From contig JAMCWB010000058.1 in the NCBI GenBank assembly GCA_023475025.1, forward strand, positions 3,331 to 35,835: 32,505 nt of DNA, given 5' to 3'. This DNA is from Gammaproteobacteria bacterium. Its GTDB lineage: Bacteria > Pseudomonadota > Gammaproteobacteria > Pseudomonadales > Pseudomonadaceae. Both the position numbers and the translations under genes were made by a program. Positions within the stretch are counted from its first letter, which is position 1; each line of letters begins with the position of its first letter. Under the pieces are notes generated by a model. That model ran no database searches and was not told where the DNA came from. It worked only from the letters and a program-made list of their open reading frames with translations. Positions 11,270 to 19,742 of the stretch are shown here, one piece after another.

Positions 11270-14035
11270 ATGTCTGCTTCTGCTCTTGCTGCTGCCTCCC
11301 CTGCCGCTGCAGCCGATACCCATACTCTGCAAGTGATCAAACGCAATGGCACCCTGGTGGGTTTCAATGCGTCCAAGATCAGTGTTGCCGTGACCAAAGC
11401 CTTTCTTGCTGTTCAGGGGGATCAGGCAGCAGGCTCGGTGGCGCTGAATACGGCCGTACGCGAGGTGACTGAACAGGTCGTGCAAGCTATCGGCCGACGT
11501 TTGCAGGCTGGCGGCAAGGTGCATATCGAAGACATTCAGGACCAGGTCGAACTGGCACTGATGCGTGCCGGCGAGCAAAAGGTTGCCCGTGCTTACGTGC
11601 TCTACCGTGAAGAGCAATCACGCAAGCGTGCGCTGGATGCGCCGATGGAAGCGCACCCGCACCTGACAGTGAAAAAGGCCGATGGCAGCACGGCGCCGCT
11701 GGACCTCGGGCTGATGAAGCTGCAGGTGGAACAGGCTGCGACTGGTTTGCAAGGTATTGATGCGGCGTCATTGCTCGAGGATGCACTGCGCAATCTGTAT
11801 GACGGCATCGAAGCAACCGAAGTGCTGGAAGCGCTGATCATGACGGCACGCAGCCGTATCGAGCAGGAGCCGGATTACAGTCAGGTCACCGCGCGTTTGT
11901 TGCTCGAGCAACTGCGGCTGGAAGCAGCCCTGGCGCTGGGTTTGCCACAGAATCAGAGTCTGGCCGAGCTGTATCCGCAGGCGCTGGCCGCCTTCGTTGA
12001 TGCCGGCGTTGGTTACGAATTGCTGGATGAGGGCATGCTCAGTTTCGATCTGCCACGCCTGGCTGATGCACTGCGCCCTGAGCGTGACCTGCAGTTTGGC
12101 TTTCTTGGTCTGCAGACTCTGTATGACCGCTATTTCCTGCACTGGAACGATACCCGGCTGGAGCTGCCGCAGGTATTCTTTATGCGCGTGGCCATGGGCT
12201 TGTCACTGCGTGAAGACGACCCCAATGCGCGCGCCATCGAGTTTTACCACCTGCTGTCGAGCTTTGATTACATGGCCTCGACGCCAACACTGTTCAACAG
12301 CGGCACCCGGCATTCACAGCTGTCGTCCTGTTACCTGACCACAGTGCAGGATGATCTGGAAGGGATTTACGGCGCGATCAAGGATAACGCCCTGCTGTCT
12401 AAATGGGCTGGCGGTCTGGGCAATGACTGGACCCCGGTGCGCGCCCTGGGTTCTCGCATCAAGGGCACCAATGGCCAGAGTCAAGGCGTGGTGCCTTTCC
12501 TCAAGGTGGTCAATGACACCGCCGTGGCGGTCAATCAGGGTGGCAAGCGCAAGGGTGCTGTCTGTGCTTATCTGGAAAGCTGGCACCTGGATATCGAGGA
12601 GTTTCTCGAACTGCGCAAGAACACTGGCGACGAGCGTCGCCGCACCCATGACATGAACACCGCCAACTGGGTGCCTGACCTGTTGCTGGAGCGCGTGCGC
12701 GATGATCGTGACTGGACCCTGTTCTCGCCCAGCGACGCGCCGGACCTGCATGACCTCTATGGCAATGCCTTCCGAACCCGTTACGAGCATTACGAGGCAC
12801 AAGTGGCAGCGGGCAAGATCAAGCTGTTCAAGCAAATCCCGGCCAAGCAGCTGTGGCGCAAGATGCTCACCGTGCTTTTTGAAACCGGCCATCCGTGGAT
12901 CACCTTCAAGGACCCATGCAACCTGCGCTCACCGCAGCAGCACACCGGCGTGGTACACAGCTCCAATCTGTGTACCGAAATCACCCTGAACACCAGCGCC
13001 GAGGAAATTGCCGTATGCAACCTGGGCTCGGTCAACCTGGCCGCTCATATCCGCGACGGCAAACTGGATGTCGAGCGCCTGGAACGCACCGTCAATACCG
13101 CTGTGCGCATGCTCGACAACGTTATCGACATCAACTTCTACGCCGTCCCCCAGGCGCGCAACGCCAACCTGCGTCACCGCCCGGTCGGCCTGGGCCTGAT
13201 GGGCTTTCAGGATGCCTTGTACCAGCTCGGGTTGCCCTATGCCTGTGCCGAAGCGGTAGAGTTTGCCGATACCAGCATGGAGCAGCTGAGCTACTTTGCC
13301 ATTCTCGCCTCGGCGCAACTGGCCGCCGAGCGCGGGGCCTATGAGAGCTACGAAGGTTCCTTGTGGCAGCAAGGCATTCTGCCGATTGACTCGGTGGGTC
13401 TGCTACAGGAAAACCGCCGGCCCGGCGAGTTGGTCACAGACCAGCAAAGCCAGCTGGATTGGGCACCGGTACGTGACCTGGTGGCCCGTCATGGCATGCG
13501 CAACAGCAACGTAATGGCGATTGCCCCGACCGCGACCATCTCCAATATCGTTGGCGTTTCCCAGTCCATCGAGCCGGCTTATCAGAACCTGTTCGTCAAA
13601 TCCAACCTGTCCGGCGAATTCACCGTGGTCAACCCGTCACTGGTGCGTGACCTCAAGGCGGTCGACCTCTGGGACAAGGTCATGGTCAACGACCTCAAGT
13701 TCTACGACGGCAGCGTGCAGCAGATCGAGCGCATGCCGAAAGAGCTCAAGGCCCGCTATGCCACCGCGTTTGAAATCGACGCGCGCTGGTTGGTGGAGGC
13801 CGCTGCGCGCCGGCAGAAATGGCTGGATCAGGCGCAGAGCCTGAATCTGTATATGGCCGAACCCAGTGGCAAGAAGCTCGACGCGCTCTACCAGCTGGCC
13901 TGGGAACGTGGCCTGAAAACCACCTATTACCTGCGCTCGCTGGGCGCTACCGGCGCCGAAAAATCCGCCCCGGTAGCGGCACCGCAGCCGCAGGTATGCT
14001 CGATCGATAATCCGGATTGCGAGGCCTGCCAGTAG
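11270..14035 (+). CDS. nrdA: class Ia ribonucleotide reductase, alpha subunit
   Basis: This 921-residue enzyme reduces ribonucleoside diphosphates to deoxy forms. An N-terminal ATP-cone (LQVIKRNGTLVGFNASKISVAV, from about residue 22) is followed by a second, degenerate cone-like unit (about residues 125-215), as in P. aeruginosa NrdA. The active-site residues are in place: Cys354 in SSCYLTT and Cys583 in AVCNLGS (the disulfide pair), and Asn566, Cys568 and Glu570 in NLCTE. The C-terminus ends in the redox pair CEAC followed by Q. An upstream in-frame ATG at 11237 exists, but the ATG at 11270 has AGGAAA 8-9 nt before it. Transcription and leader control are described in the upstream entries. 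nrdB follows after an unusual 340-bp spacer. Confidence 0.97.
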   Translation: MSASALAAASPAAAADTHTLQVIKRNGTLVGFNASKISVAVTKAFLAVQGDQAAGSVALNTAVREVTEQVVQAIGRRLQAGGKVHIEDIQDQVELALMRAGEQKVARAYVLYREEQSRKRALDAPMEAHPHLTVKKADGSTAPLDLGLMKLQVEQAATGLQGIDAASLLEDALRNLYDGIEATEVLEALIMTARSRIEQEPDYSQVTARLLLEQLRLEAALALGLPQNQSLAELYPQALAAFVDAGVGYELLDEGMLSFDLPRLADALRPERDLQFGFLGLQTLYDRYFLHWNDTRLELPQVFFMRVAMGLSLREDDPNARAIEFYHLLSSFDYMASTPTLFNSGTRHSQLSSCYLTTVQDDLEGIYGAIKDNALLSKWAGGLGNDWTPVRALGSRIKGTNGQSQGVVPFLKVVNDTAVAVNQGGKRKGAVCAYLESWHLDIEEFLELRKNTGDERRRTHDMNTANWVPDLLLERVRDDRDWTLFSPSDAPDLHDLYGNAFRTRYEHYEAQVAAGKIKLFKQIPAKQLWRKMLTVLFETGHPWITFKDPCNLRSPQQHTGVVHSSNLCTEITLNTSAEEIAVCNLGSVNLAAHIRDGKLDVERLERTVNTAVRMLDNVIDINFYAVPQARNANLRHRPVGLGLMGFQDALYQLGLPYACAEAVEFADTSMEQLSYFAILASAQLAAERGAYESYEGSLWQQGILPIDSVGLLQENRRPGELVTDQQSQLDWAPVRDLVARHGMRNSNVMAIAPTATISNIVGVSQSIEPAYQNLFVKSNLSGEFTVVNPSLVRDLKAVDLWDKVMVNDLKFYDGSVQQIERMPKELKARYATAFEIDARWLVEAAARRQKWLDQAQSLNLYMAEPSGKKLDALYQLAWERGLKTTYYLRSLGATGAEKSAPVAAPQPQVCSIDNPDCEACQ

Positions 14036-14048
14036 GTTCGCGCTGCAT

Positions 14049-14163
14049 AGCGAGCGCGCTGCTGTCTGTTTCAGGACACGCCACGCAAGTACATCCCTGT
14101 AGGGCTCGACTGTGGCCATCCATGGCCACAGACGGTCCTGATACAGGCAGCAGCACGCTCGCT
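14049..14163 (+). repeat. structured intergenic repeat N1 (nrdA-nrdB spacer)
   Basis: Outer arms at 14049-14077 and 14135-14163 are complementary at 26 of 29 positions. The interior (about 14074-14137) holds a CCCTGTAGGG mini-dyad and the palindrome TGTGGCCATCCATGGCCACA (14111-14130). The interior, but not the outer arms, reappears in inverse orientation in N2. It lies just after the nrdA stop. Confidence 0.8.
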
Positions 14164-14199
14164 TTTACGTCTGCAGTGTCTTCGGGTAAGAGATTGACA

Positions 14200-14313
14200 G
14201 GCGCTGGCCGGGTAGCCGGGTCCAAGACCGTCTGCAGCCATGGATGGCTGCAGTCGAGCCCTACAGGGACGTGCTCGCGGGCGTGTCTTGGACCCGGCTG
14301 CGCGGCCAGCGCC
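14200..14313 (-). repeat. structured intergenic repeat N2, inverse copy of N1
   Basis: Outer arms at 14200-14226 and 14287-14313 pair at 25 of 27 positions but are unrelated in sequence to the N1 arms. The interior, read on the minus strand, carries the same order as N1: GACACGCC, TCCCTGTAGGGCTCGACTG, a palindrome around CCATCCATGG, then AGACGGTC. The palindrome flanks differ from N1 (CTGCAG in place of TGTGG/CCACA) but pair with each other in both copies. Confidence 0.8.
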
Positions 14314-14375
14314 CAACACCTAGCACAACAGCTGACCAACACCACTCAAGTGACATCAACAAAGAGGTCAACACC

Positions 14376-15425
14376 ATGCTCAACTGGGACGATGAACCCA
14401 AGCAAGCCGTCAGCAGCAGCGGCCCCGCGCCGGTCAATGTCAATGACAAGCGGGTGATCAACGGCGATACCGATATCAACCAGCTGGCGCCCTTCAAGTA
14501 TCCCTGGGCCTGGGAATACTTCATGAACGCCAACAAGAACCACTGGACGCCGCTGGACGTCAACATGGCGCAGGACGTGCACGACTATCACCACCGCCTG
14601 ACCCCGGCGGAAAAACACGTGTATGAAAACGTACTGGCCTACCTGACCACCTCGGACATCCTCGCCATGCGCAATATCGGCCTGGCAGTGATGGAAAAGA
14701 TGAGCGCGCCGGAGCTGCAGATCTATCAGGCCCGTCAGGTGTATGAAGAAGCGCTGCACACCTGGACCTACCAGCACTGCATCGAAACCCTGAACCTGGA
14801 CCAGAGCGAGATCTACAACCGCTACCGTGTGGTGCCGGAAATCAACGGCAAGATCCAGCTGGCCAATCGCCGTCTGGATGCGGCCATGCGCCCGAACATG
14901 AACCTGCGTAACCGTGATGATCTGGAAGAATTCATCATGTCCTACCTGTTCTTTGCAGCCGTGTTCGAAGGTTGCTGGTTCTACAACGGCTTCAGCCCGA
15001 TCTTTGCCCTGCAGCGGCGCGGCCTGATGCGCGGCACCGGCGAACAGTTGCAGTACATTCTGCGCGACGAAGCCATGCACTTCTCCTTTGGCCTGAAAGT
15101 GGTCAACCAGATTCTGGAAGAGGAAAATATCAGCCTCGACCCGAAAGCCGTCAGCGAGATGTGGCAGGAGTCCGAGGCAGCGGAAACCACCTACGCCAAC
15201 TTCATCCTGCGGGAGCCGATCCTGGGCTATTCGGCGGAGTACCACAGCGAGCAGTTCCGCTTTGTGGCTAACCGTCGGGCGCGCACTGTGGGTATGCCGG
15301 AGCCTTATCCGGGCGCGCGCAACGTCTCACCCTGGCTGGACGAGCAAGCGACCATGCGCAAGGAAAAGAACTTCTTTGAAACCCGGGTCATCGAGTATCA
15401 GACCGGCGCCCAGCTGGAGTGGTAA
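14376..15425 (+). CDS. nrdB: class Ia ribonucleotide reductase, beta subunit
   Basis: This 349-residue di-iron protein generates the tyrosyl radical used by NrdA. Iron ligands can be placed: Asp94 (LTTSDILAM), Glu125 and His128 (EEALHTWTY), Glu198 (VFEGCW), and Glu232 and His235 (RDEAMHF). The radical tyrosine is Tyr132, four residues after His128, so this is an ordinary class Ia beta. The ATG at 14376 has AGAGG 8 nt upstream; longer in-frame extensions run into the N2 repeat and are rejected. No ferredoxin-like yfaE follows. The next gene is convergent only 21 bp away. Confidence 0.97.
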   Translation: MLNWDDEPKQAVSSSGPAPVNVNDKRVINGDTDINQLAPFKYPWAWEYFMNANKNHWTPLDVNMAQDVHDYHHRLTPAEKHVYENVLAYLTTSDILAMRNIGLAVMEKMSAPELQIYQARQVYEEALHTWTYQHCIETLNLDQSEIYNRYRVVPEINGKIQLANRRLDAAMRPNMNLRNRDDLEEFIMSYLFFAAVFEGCWFYNGFSPIFALQRRGLMRGTGEQLQYILRDEAMHFSFGLKVVNQILEEENISLDPKAVSEMWQESEAAETTYANFILREPILGYSAEYHSEQFRFVANRRARTVGMPEPYPGARNVSPWLDEQATMRKEKNFFETRVIEYQTGAQLEW

Positions 15426-15446
15426 ACCGGGCGCGGTTAGCTGCTG

Positions 15447-16817
15447 TCAGCTGACCACCTGGTAGCAGGGCTCGTAGGCCATACCGCTCGGCAGCTTCAT
15501 GCGCTGCTGGGCGACAAAGGCCTGCAGCAAGGCATCCAGTGGCTCCATGATGCTGCGCTCACCGCGAATCTGGTAGGGGCCATGCTGCTCGATCAGGCGA
15601 ATGCCGCGATCCTTGACGTTGCCGGCGACAATGCCGGAAAACGCTCGGCGCAGGTTGGCTGCCAGTTCATGCTTGGGCAGGCTGGCACTGAGCTGCAGGT
15701 CGGCCATGTTGCTGTGCGTCGGGTCAAAGGGTAGCTGGAACTCGCTGGCGATCTTCATTCGCCAGTTGAAATGAAAGGCATCGCGCTGGTCGCAGCGAAA
15801 ACGGGTCACTTGCTGCAGACCGCGGCTCATGGCCATGGCAACTGCGCCCGGGTCATCGATGATCACCTCGTAGCGCGACTGTGCCTCGGCGCCCAGGGTG
15901 GCGCCGACAAAGTCATCCAGTTGCTCGAGATAGGCTGCTGCCCCCACAGGTCCGGTCAACACCACGGGGAAGGGCAGGTCGGTATTGTCCGGATGCAGCA
16001 GGATGCCCAGCAGGTAGAGAAACTCTTCTGCGGTGCCCACGCCGCCCGGGAAAACAATGATGCCGTGACCGACGCGAACGAAGGCTTCCAGACGTTTTTC
16101 GATATCCGGCAGGATCACCAGTTCATTGACGATGGGGTTGGGGGCTTCGGCCGCAATGATGCCTGGCTCGGTCAGGCCCAGGTAGCGGCCATCGCTGATG
16201 CGCTGCTTGGCGTGGGCTATAGTTGCGCCCTTCATCGGCCCTTTCATGACCCCCGGGCCACACCCGGTGCAGATATCCAGCCCGCGCAAGCCCAGCTCAT
16301 GGCCCACTTTCTTGCTGTACTTGTATTCCGCCTGATTGATCGAGTGACCGCCCCAGCACACCACCATGTTGGGCTCCACGCCGGGGCGCAGGGTGCGGGC
16401 ATTGCGCAGCAGCTGGAACACATACTCGGTGATGCCTGCAGAGGTATCGGGAATGGTGCGTGGCCGCCCGGCATCAATCTCGGTGTAGACGATGTCACGC
16501 AGGGCACTGAACAGCATTTCCCGGGTGCTAGCGATCATTTCACCGTCGACAAAGGCATCGGCCGGGGCGTTGAGCAATTCCAGGCAAACGCCGCGATCCT
16601 GTTGATGAATACGTACATCAAAGTCAGCGTGGGCTTCCAGGATGGTCTTGGCGTTGTCGATCTGCACCCCGGTATTGAGGATGGCCAGGGCACATTGACG
16701 GAACAATCGATAGGTGCTGCCAGAACCGACTTGACTCAGTTGCTGTACTTCCAGTTGCGACAGGGTTTCCAGACTACCCTTGGGGTAGACGGTGATATTG
16801 ATGGTGTTGCCTGACAT
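15447..16817 (-). CDS. ppnN: pyrimidine/purine nucleotide 5'-monophosphate nucleosidase
   Basis: This 456-residue cytosolic protein has the three-part layout of PpnN (YgdH): an N-terminal domain, a central LOG/Rossmann domain with CWGGHSI (about residues 153-159), GCGPGVMKG and PGGVGTAEE (nucleotide and catalytic loop), and a C-terminal domain. The family cleaves the glycosidic bond of nucleoside 5'-monophosphates to free base and ribose phosphate, and in E. coli is controlled by (p)ppGpp. Length agrees with E. coli (454). GGAAG lies 6 nt before the ATG. It is convergent with nrdB, so the window places nucleotide breakdown beside deoxynucleotide synthesis; shared regulation is not shown. Confidence 0.94.
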   Translation of the reverse strand: MSGNTINITVYPKGSLETLSQLEVQQLSQVGSGSTYRLFRQCALAILNTGVQIDNAKTILEAHADFDVRIHQQDRGVCLELLNAPADAFVDGEMIASTREMLFSALRDIVYTEIDAGRPRTIPDTSAGITEYVFQLLRNARTLRPGVEPNMVVCWGGHSINQAEYKYSKKVGHELGLRGLDICTGCGPGVMKGPMKGATIAHAKQRISDGRYLGLTEPGIIAAEAPNPIVNELVILPDIEKRLEAFVRVGHGIIVFPGGVGTAEEFLYLLGILLHPDNTDLPFPVVLTGPVGAAAYLEQLDDFVGATLGAEAQSRYEVIIDDPGAVAMAMSRGLQQVTRFRCDQRDAFHFNWRMKIASEFQLPFDPTHSNMADLQLSASLPKHELAANLRRAFSGIVAGNVKDRGIRLIEQHGPYQIRGERSIMEPLDALLQAFVAQQRMKLPSGMAYEPCYQVVS

Positions 16818-16876
16818 TGTTTGCTTCCGGCCAATGGGTGATGCCCCATAGTAGCATTGCTGCTGGCCGTCAGGAT

Positions 16877-16897
16877 GACGCTGGCCAGGCCAGCGTC
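16877..16897 (-). terminator. hairpin after the SH3 gene
   Basis: GACGCTGGC and GCCAGCGTC form a perfect 9-bp stem with a 3-nt loop, 9 bp downstream of the SH3 gene stop. No T-run follows on the minus strand, so it may only stabilise the 3' end. Confidence 0.4.
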
Positions 16898-16905
16898 GCC
16901 AGTCA

Positions 16906-17544
16906 TCAGACCCAGACGTCGCTGCTACTCTTCTTGCGCCGGGTAAAGGCCGGCAGGATCAGACCAACCAGTAGCCCCGCTCCGGCAATGCCGCCGCCAT
17001 AGACCATATAGCGCAACAGGACTTCCTGGCTTTCATCACCCAGGCGAGCCTGGGCGCTGCGCAGTTCTGACTGGGCTTCGGTGAGTTGGTTGTTCAGGGT
17101 CAGGCGCTGTGCTTCCAGCTCATCAATCAGCTGCTTGTGCGAGTCCAGGGTTTCCTGCATGCCTTGCACGCGGAGTTCCCAGCTGTCGTTGATGCTGTTG
17201 AGCTCGCTGCTCAGTTCGGCGAGCTCGGTCTCCAGTTGCGGGATGCGCTCAGCCTGGCCGGGCACATCCTGCAGGTCACTGGTGAGAATCCAGACACTAT
17301 TGCCTGACTCTGTGCGTACCTGGGTATAGCTGCCCTGGCGGGTGATCATCTCGACCGCCTCGCCAGCACGCAGGGTGCCGACAATACGATGGCCATCGGT
17401 TGGTCCGCTGCGAACATAGGTATTCAGGTTGTCACTGACCCAGCGGGCATTCTGGCTCGGCTCGTCGGCCTGGACCGGAGCCAGCATCAGGAGGCTGAGT
17501 GATAAAGGAAGAACAGACGCAAGCGTGATTCGTAATGAAGTCAT
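16906..17544 (-). CDS. TIGR04211-type SH3 domain protein, periplasmic with C-terminal anchor
   Basis: This is a 212-residue exported protein. A signal peptide (about residues 1-26, ending APVQA) is followed by a bacterial SH3b domain (about 32-92, including NTYVRSGPTDGHRIVGTLRAGE). Then comes a long coiled coil (about 95-175, LETELAELSSELNSINDSW) and one transmembrane helix (about 183-203), ending in a basic cytoplasmic tail (RRKKSSSD). This is the domain order of the TIGR04211/YgiM-like family found next to cell-envelope genes in gammaproteobacteria. The exact function is not known to me. SH3b domains often bind peptidoglycan peptides. Confidence 0.85.
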   Translation of the reverse strand: MTSLRITLASVLPLSLSLLMLAPVQADEPSQNARWVSDNLNTYVRSGPTDGHRIVGTLRAGEAVEMITRQGSYTQVRTESGNSVWILTSDLQDVPGQAERIPQLETELAELSSELNSINDSWELRVQGMQETLDSHKQLIDELEAQRLTLNNQLTEAQSELRSAQARLGDESQEVLLRYMVYGGGIAGAGLLVGLILPAFTRRKKSSSDVWV

Positions 17545-17714
17545 TATATTGGTCGCAATCAGGTTTCGGTGGTCGTCGATACCGGTGTCGGCGGATAAGT
17601 TTCAGCCAACTGACCCCGTGTTATCGGGCAAGTTCATTGCACCAGGGCGATTGGCTGAGCACAGGCATTATGCGGGCATGAAGCGCTGAGGGCAAAAGTG
17701 GCAATCTGCAAGCA

Positions 17715-17747
17715 CAGACAAGCCGGCCTGATTGGCCGGCTTGTCTG
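17715..17747 (-). terminator. strong hairpin downstream of the RDD gene
   Basis: CAGACAAGCCGGCC (17715-17728) pairs perfectly with GGCCGGCTTGTCTG (17734-17747) across a 5-nt loop, 14 bp after the stop of the minus-strand RDD gene. The following T-run is weak on either strand. The 17545-17714 stretch between it and the SH3 gene shows no gene I can support. Confidence 0.6.
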
Positions 17748-17761
17748 GGTGTGGCGTGGCT

Positions 17762-18256
17762 TTAGCGCCAGAGTTCTTTTGGCAGGGTCACCAGCTGGGT
17801 ACCCGAGGCGATGTCCTGCCAGGTGCGCGATCGTTTATCGAACAACATCCACCAGAAACCGAGGCCAGCGCAGGCAATGGCGGCAAAGCCGACCGTAAAG
17901 CGCAGCAAGGACTGCTTCCAGGTGATAGAGCGTCCATCGGGTTGCTGAGCGCGAACGCGCCATGCCTGCATGCCAAGGGTCTGGCCCTTCAAGGTCCACA
18001 TCCAGGCCAGGTAACCGAACAGACCCAGCAGCAGAATGACTGCCAGCAGGGGGTCACGATCCAGTGCGCCAGACTCGGACAGAGCCTGCAGTTGCTCTGC
18101 ACCATAGACCAGGCGCAGGATGCCCTGTTGATAGAACAGAGTCAGGCACATGACCAGGGCTATGCCCAGCAACCAGTCATACAGCAATACACCGAGGCGG
18201 CGCATCAGGCTGGTCGTCGGGAAATCGCCTGTGGGGGTGAGTTGCTTGACTGCCAT
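17762..18256 (-). CDS. RDD family membrane protein
   Basis: This 164-residue protein has the RDD layout: an N-terminal SLMRRLGVLLYDWLLGIA segment with the Arg and Asp of the motif at the start of the first membrane helix (about residues 20-42), a second helix (about 70-90), then TLGMQAWRVRA, and a third helix (about 122-143). The C-terminus has the second Asp motif (RTWQDIASGTQLV). RDD proteins are small inner-membrane proteins of mostly unknown role, some linked to ion or Na+/H+ transport. The stop of this gene precedes a strong hairpin. The HopJ-like gene lies 3 bp upstream, so they are probably co-transcribed. Confidence 0.88.
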   Translation of the reverse strand: MAVKQLTPTGDFPTTSLMRRLGVLLYDWLLGIALVMCLTLFYQQGILRLVYGAEQLQALSESGALDRDPLLAVILLLGLFGYLAWMWTLKGQTLGMQAWRVRAQQPDGRSITWKQSLLRFTVGFAAIACAGLGFWWMLFDKRSRTWQDIASGTQLVTLPKELWR

Positions 18257-18259
18257 GCT

Positions 18260-18595
18260 TCAGGCCCGCTTCAGCGGGGGCTGGGCAAAGCGTACCTTGC
18301 TCAGGCCGTGTTGCATCAGGGCGCGGATATTGGCGTGTGCATTACCCTCAGGATCGGCCAATACAGCCTGATAATGTTCGGCGAAGCAGTGCAGCGCCTG
18401 TTGATCGTTCAAGCCCTGATCCAGAGCCATGGCTAGCACCTTGCAGGAGCCCTGATTCTGTTCCGCTGTGTTATGCAGCGGGCCATTATCAAAGGCGCTG
18501 GGAGTGTAGTGATAATGCCGCTCGATAAAACTGAGCGTATCGGCAAAGGTATGCTCGGGCTGGCCGAGACGGGCAATAAAGGTTGCTGGGGTCAT
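18260..18595 (-). CDS. HopJ-family protein
   Basis: This 111-residue protein begins MTPATFIARLGQPEHTFADT and carries the family core FIERHYHYTPSAFDNG with NQGSCKVLAMAL. The family is labelled HopJ type III effector after a Pseudomonas syringae protein, but it is widespread in non-pathogens lacking type III secretion. Here no secretion signal or effector context is visible, so a housekeeping role is more likely. The ATG overlaps the stop of the DUF1244 gene as ATGA, showing translational coupling; an upstream in-frame extension is rejected because it would run through that gene. The function is unknown. Confidence 0.85.
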   Translation of the reverse strand: MTPATFIARLGQPEHTFADTLSFIERHYHYTPSAFDNGPLHNTAEQNQGSCKVLAMALDQGLNDQQALHCFAEHYQAVLADPEGNAHANIRALMQHGLSKVRFAQPPLKRA

Positions 18596-18885
18596 GAGTC
18601 TTTCGCTTTCTCGAAGGCGGCCAGCTGTTCCGGCGTTGCCTCTTTCTGGTATTTGTCTTTCCACACGCTGTAGGGCATGCCGTAGATAGCTTCGCGGGCC
18701 TCATCGGGCGTTACCTTGATATCCAGGTCGTCAGCTGCGGCCTTGTACCACTTGGCCAGGCAGTTACGGCAAAAGCCGGCGAGGGTCATCAGCTCGATAT
18801 TCTGTACATCCTTGCGGTTGTTCAGGTGAGCCAGCAGGGTACGGAAGGCGGCAGCTTCCAGTTCGGTGCGTTCTTGCTCGGTCAT
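18592..18885 (-). CDS. DUF1244 family protein
   Basis: This is a 97-residue, mainly helical protein beginning MTEQERTELEAAAFRTLLAH. A CxxC pair (Cys39, Cys42 in FCRNCLAKW) lies in the conserved stretch, followed by a region typical of DUF1244 (DEAREAIYGMPYSVWKDKYQ). The start is one of two adjacent ATGs, 18888 or 18885; GGAG fits the second best, at 6 nt. A TTG further up is also open. The 3' end overlaps the HopJ-family start by 4 bp. The function is unknown. Confidence 0.85.
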   Translation of the reverse strand: MTEQERTELEAAAFRTLLAHLNNRKDVQNIELMTLAGFCRNCLAKWYKAAADDLDIKVTPDEAREAIYGMPYSVWKDKYQKEATPEQLAAFEKAKDS

Positions 18886-18942
18886 CATGCACTCCAATAG
18901 GACGGGCGGCTGCTTGATAGTAGCAGAATAGAGCGAGTCTGA

Positions 18943-19060
18943 TTACAGCGGTTCAGGGTCGGCATCAGGAAAGGTCTCCACCTTGGCGCGCTGGAAAAGG
19001 AACCATGGTCAGTACCTTGACCCATTTAGGCAGGTAAAGGACTTTCTTTGAATCGATCAT
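18943..19060 (-). pseudogene. possible small or frameshifted ORF coupled to folM
   Basis: An ATG overlaps the folM stop as ATGA (19060-19057) and opens MIDSKKVLYLPKWVKVLTMV, continuing to a TGA at 18967-18965 (31 residues). In the next frame, from about 18999, a natural-looking tail (FQRAKVETFPDADPEPL) runs to a TAA at 18945-18943. A single extra base near the CCTTTTCC run would join the two into one protein of about 38 residues. It may instead be an intact 31-residue peptide, or chance. I recognise no family. Confidence 0.3.
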
Positions 19061-19734
19061 TTCAGGTGACGCCCGCCGTTGACGACTATGTTGGAGCCGG
19101 TCATGAAGTTGGCCTGCATGATGTAGTCAACGGTTGTAATGATGGGTTCTGAGCCCGGTTCAATGGCAATCCTGGATTTGCGCACTGTGCGGGCCTGATA
19201 GTCGGCATCGCTGCCTTCTTTCAGGTACAGCAAACCGGGAGAAATCGCATTGACGCGGACACTGGGCGGGAACAGTTTGGCAAAGGACAGGGTTGTGTTC
19301 AGCAAGGCGGTCTTGGCCGCGGCATAAGCGACATGATTTTTGCTGCCGCGCGTCGCGGTGTCATCGCATATATTGATGATATCGAAACGTGGAGCGCGGG
19401 TAATGAGTTCGCTGAGCGCCAGATTGATGCGTATTGGCGTACTCACGTGCAGCGCCAGCATGGCATCAATATTGTCCACCGTGTCATCCAGCCAGAGCGA
19501 GGCGTTATGGATGATGGCACGCAGGTTCGGATGCTGCTGCTTGACATGCTTGATCAGGGCCGCAACATCGTCAGCGCGGGTCAGGTCAGCGCACTGATAG
19601 TCCACACCTTTGATGGGCTGCCGCGGTGGCGTGCGGGATACGCCTACCACCTGGTAGCCGGCTTGTTGCAGGTGCGCAGCCAGGTCATGTCCGACACGTT
19701 TGTTACAGCCAGTCAGAAGGATTGATGCGGTCAT
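19057..19734 (-). CDS. folM: dihydromonapterin reductase, SDR family
   Basis: This 225-residue short-chain dehydrogenase begins MTASILLTGCNKRVGHDLAA. The nucleotide loop is TGCNKRVG (residues 8-15), the catalytic Tyr137-x3-Lys141 lies in VAYAAAKTALLN, and the C-terminus has the SDR ending TGSNIVVNGGRHLK. FolM reduces dihydromonapterin to tetrahydromonapterin, the cofactor of phenylalanine hydroxylase in Pseudomonas, and can reduce dihydrofolate weakly. In P. aeruginosa folM neighbours folE1 and folX. Here folE is directly upstream (gap 8 bp), but folX is absent from the window. The start ATG has a weak ribosome binding site, and a TTG at 19746 overlapping folE is an alternative. Confidence 0.88.
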   Translation of the reverse strand: MTASILLTGCNKRVGHDLAAHLQQAGYQVVGVSRTPPRQPIKGVDYQCADLTRADDVAALIKHVKQQHPNLRAIIHNASLWLDDTVDNIDAMLALHVSTPIRINLALSELITRAPRFDIINICDDTATRGSKNHVAYAAAKTALLNTTLSFAKLFPPSVRVNAISPGLLYLKEGSDADYQARTVRKSRIAIEPGSEPIITTVDYIMQANFMTGSNIVVNGGRHLK

Positions 19735-19742
19735 TGGCTGGA

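Noticed and set aside
14041..14345. Small protein-coding frames in the nrdA-nrdB spacer, and an N-terminal extension of NrdB
   Set aside because: The frames coincide with the N1/N2 inverted repeats, and the family start of NrdB with a good ribosome binding site is at 14376.
17520..17550. TATAAT-like sequence overlapping the start codon of the SH3 gene as a promoter
   Set aside because: Using it would put the transcription start inside the signal peptide, with no suitable later start codon.
18260..18595. HopJ-like gene as a type III secretion effector
   Set aside because: The family is widespread in bacteria without type III secretion, and the gene is coupled to DUF1244 and RDD genes with no hrp-box or chaperone nearby.
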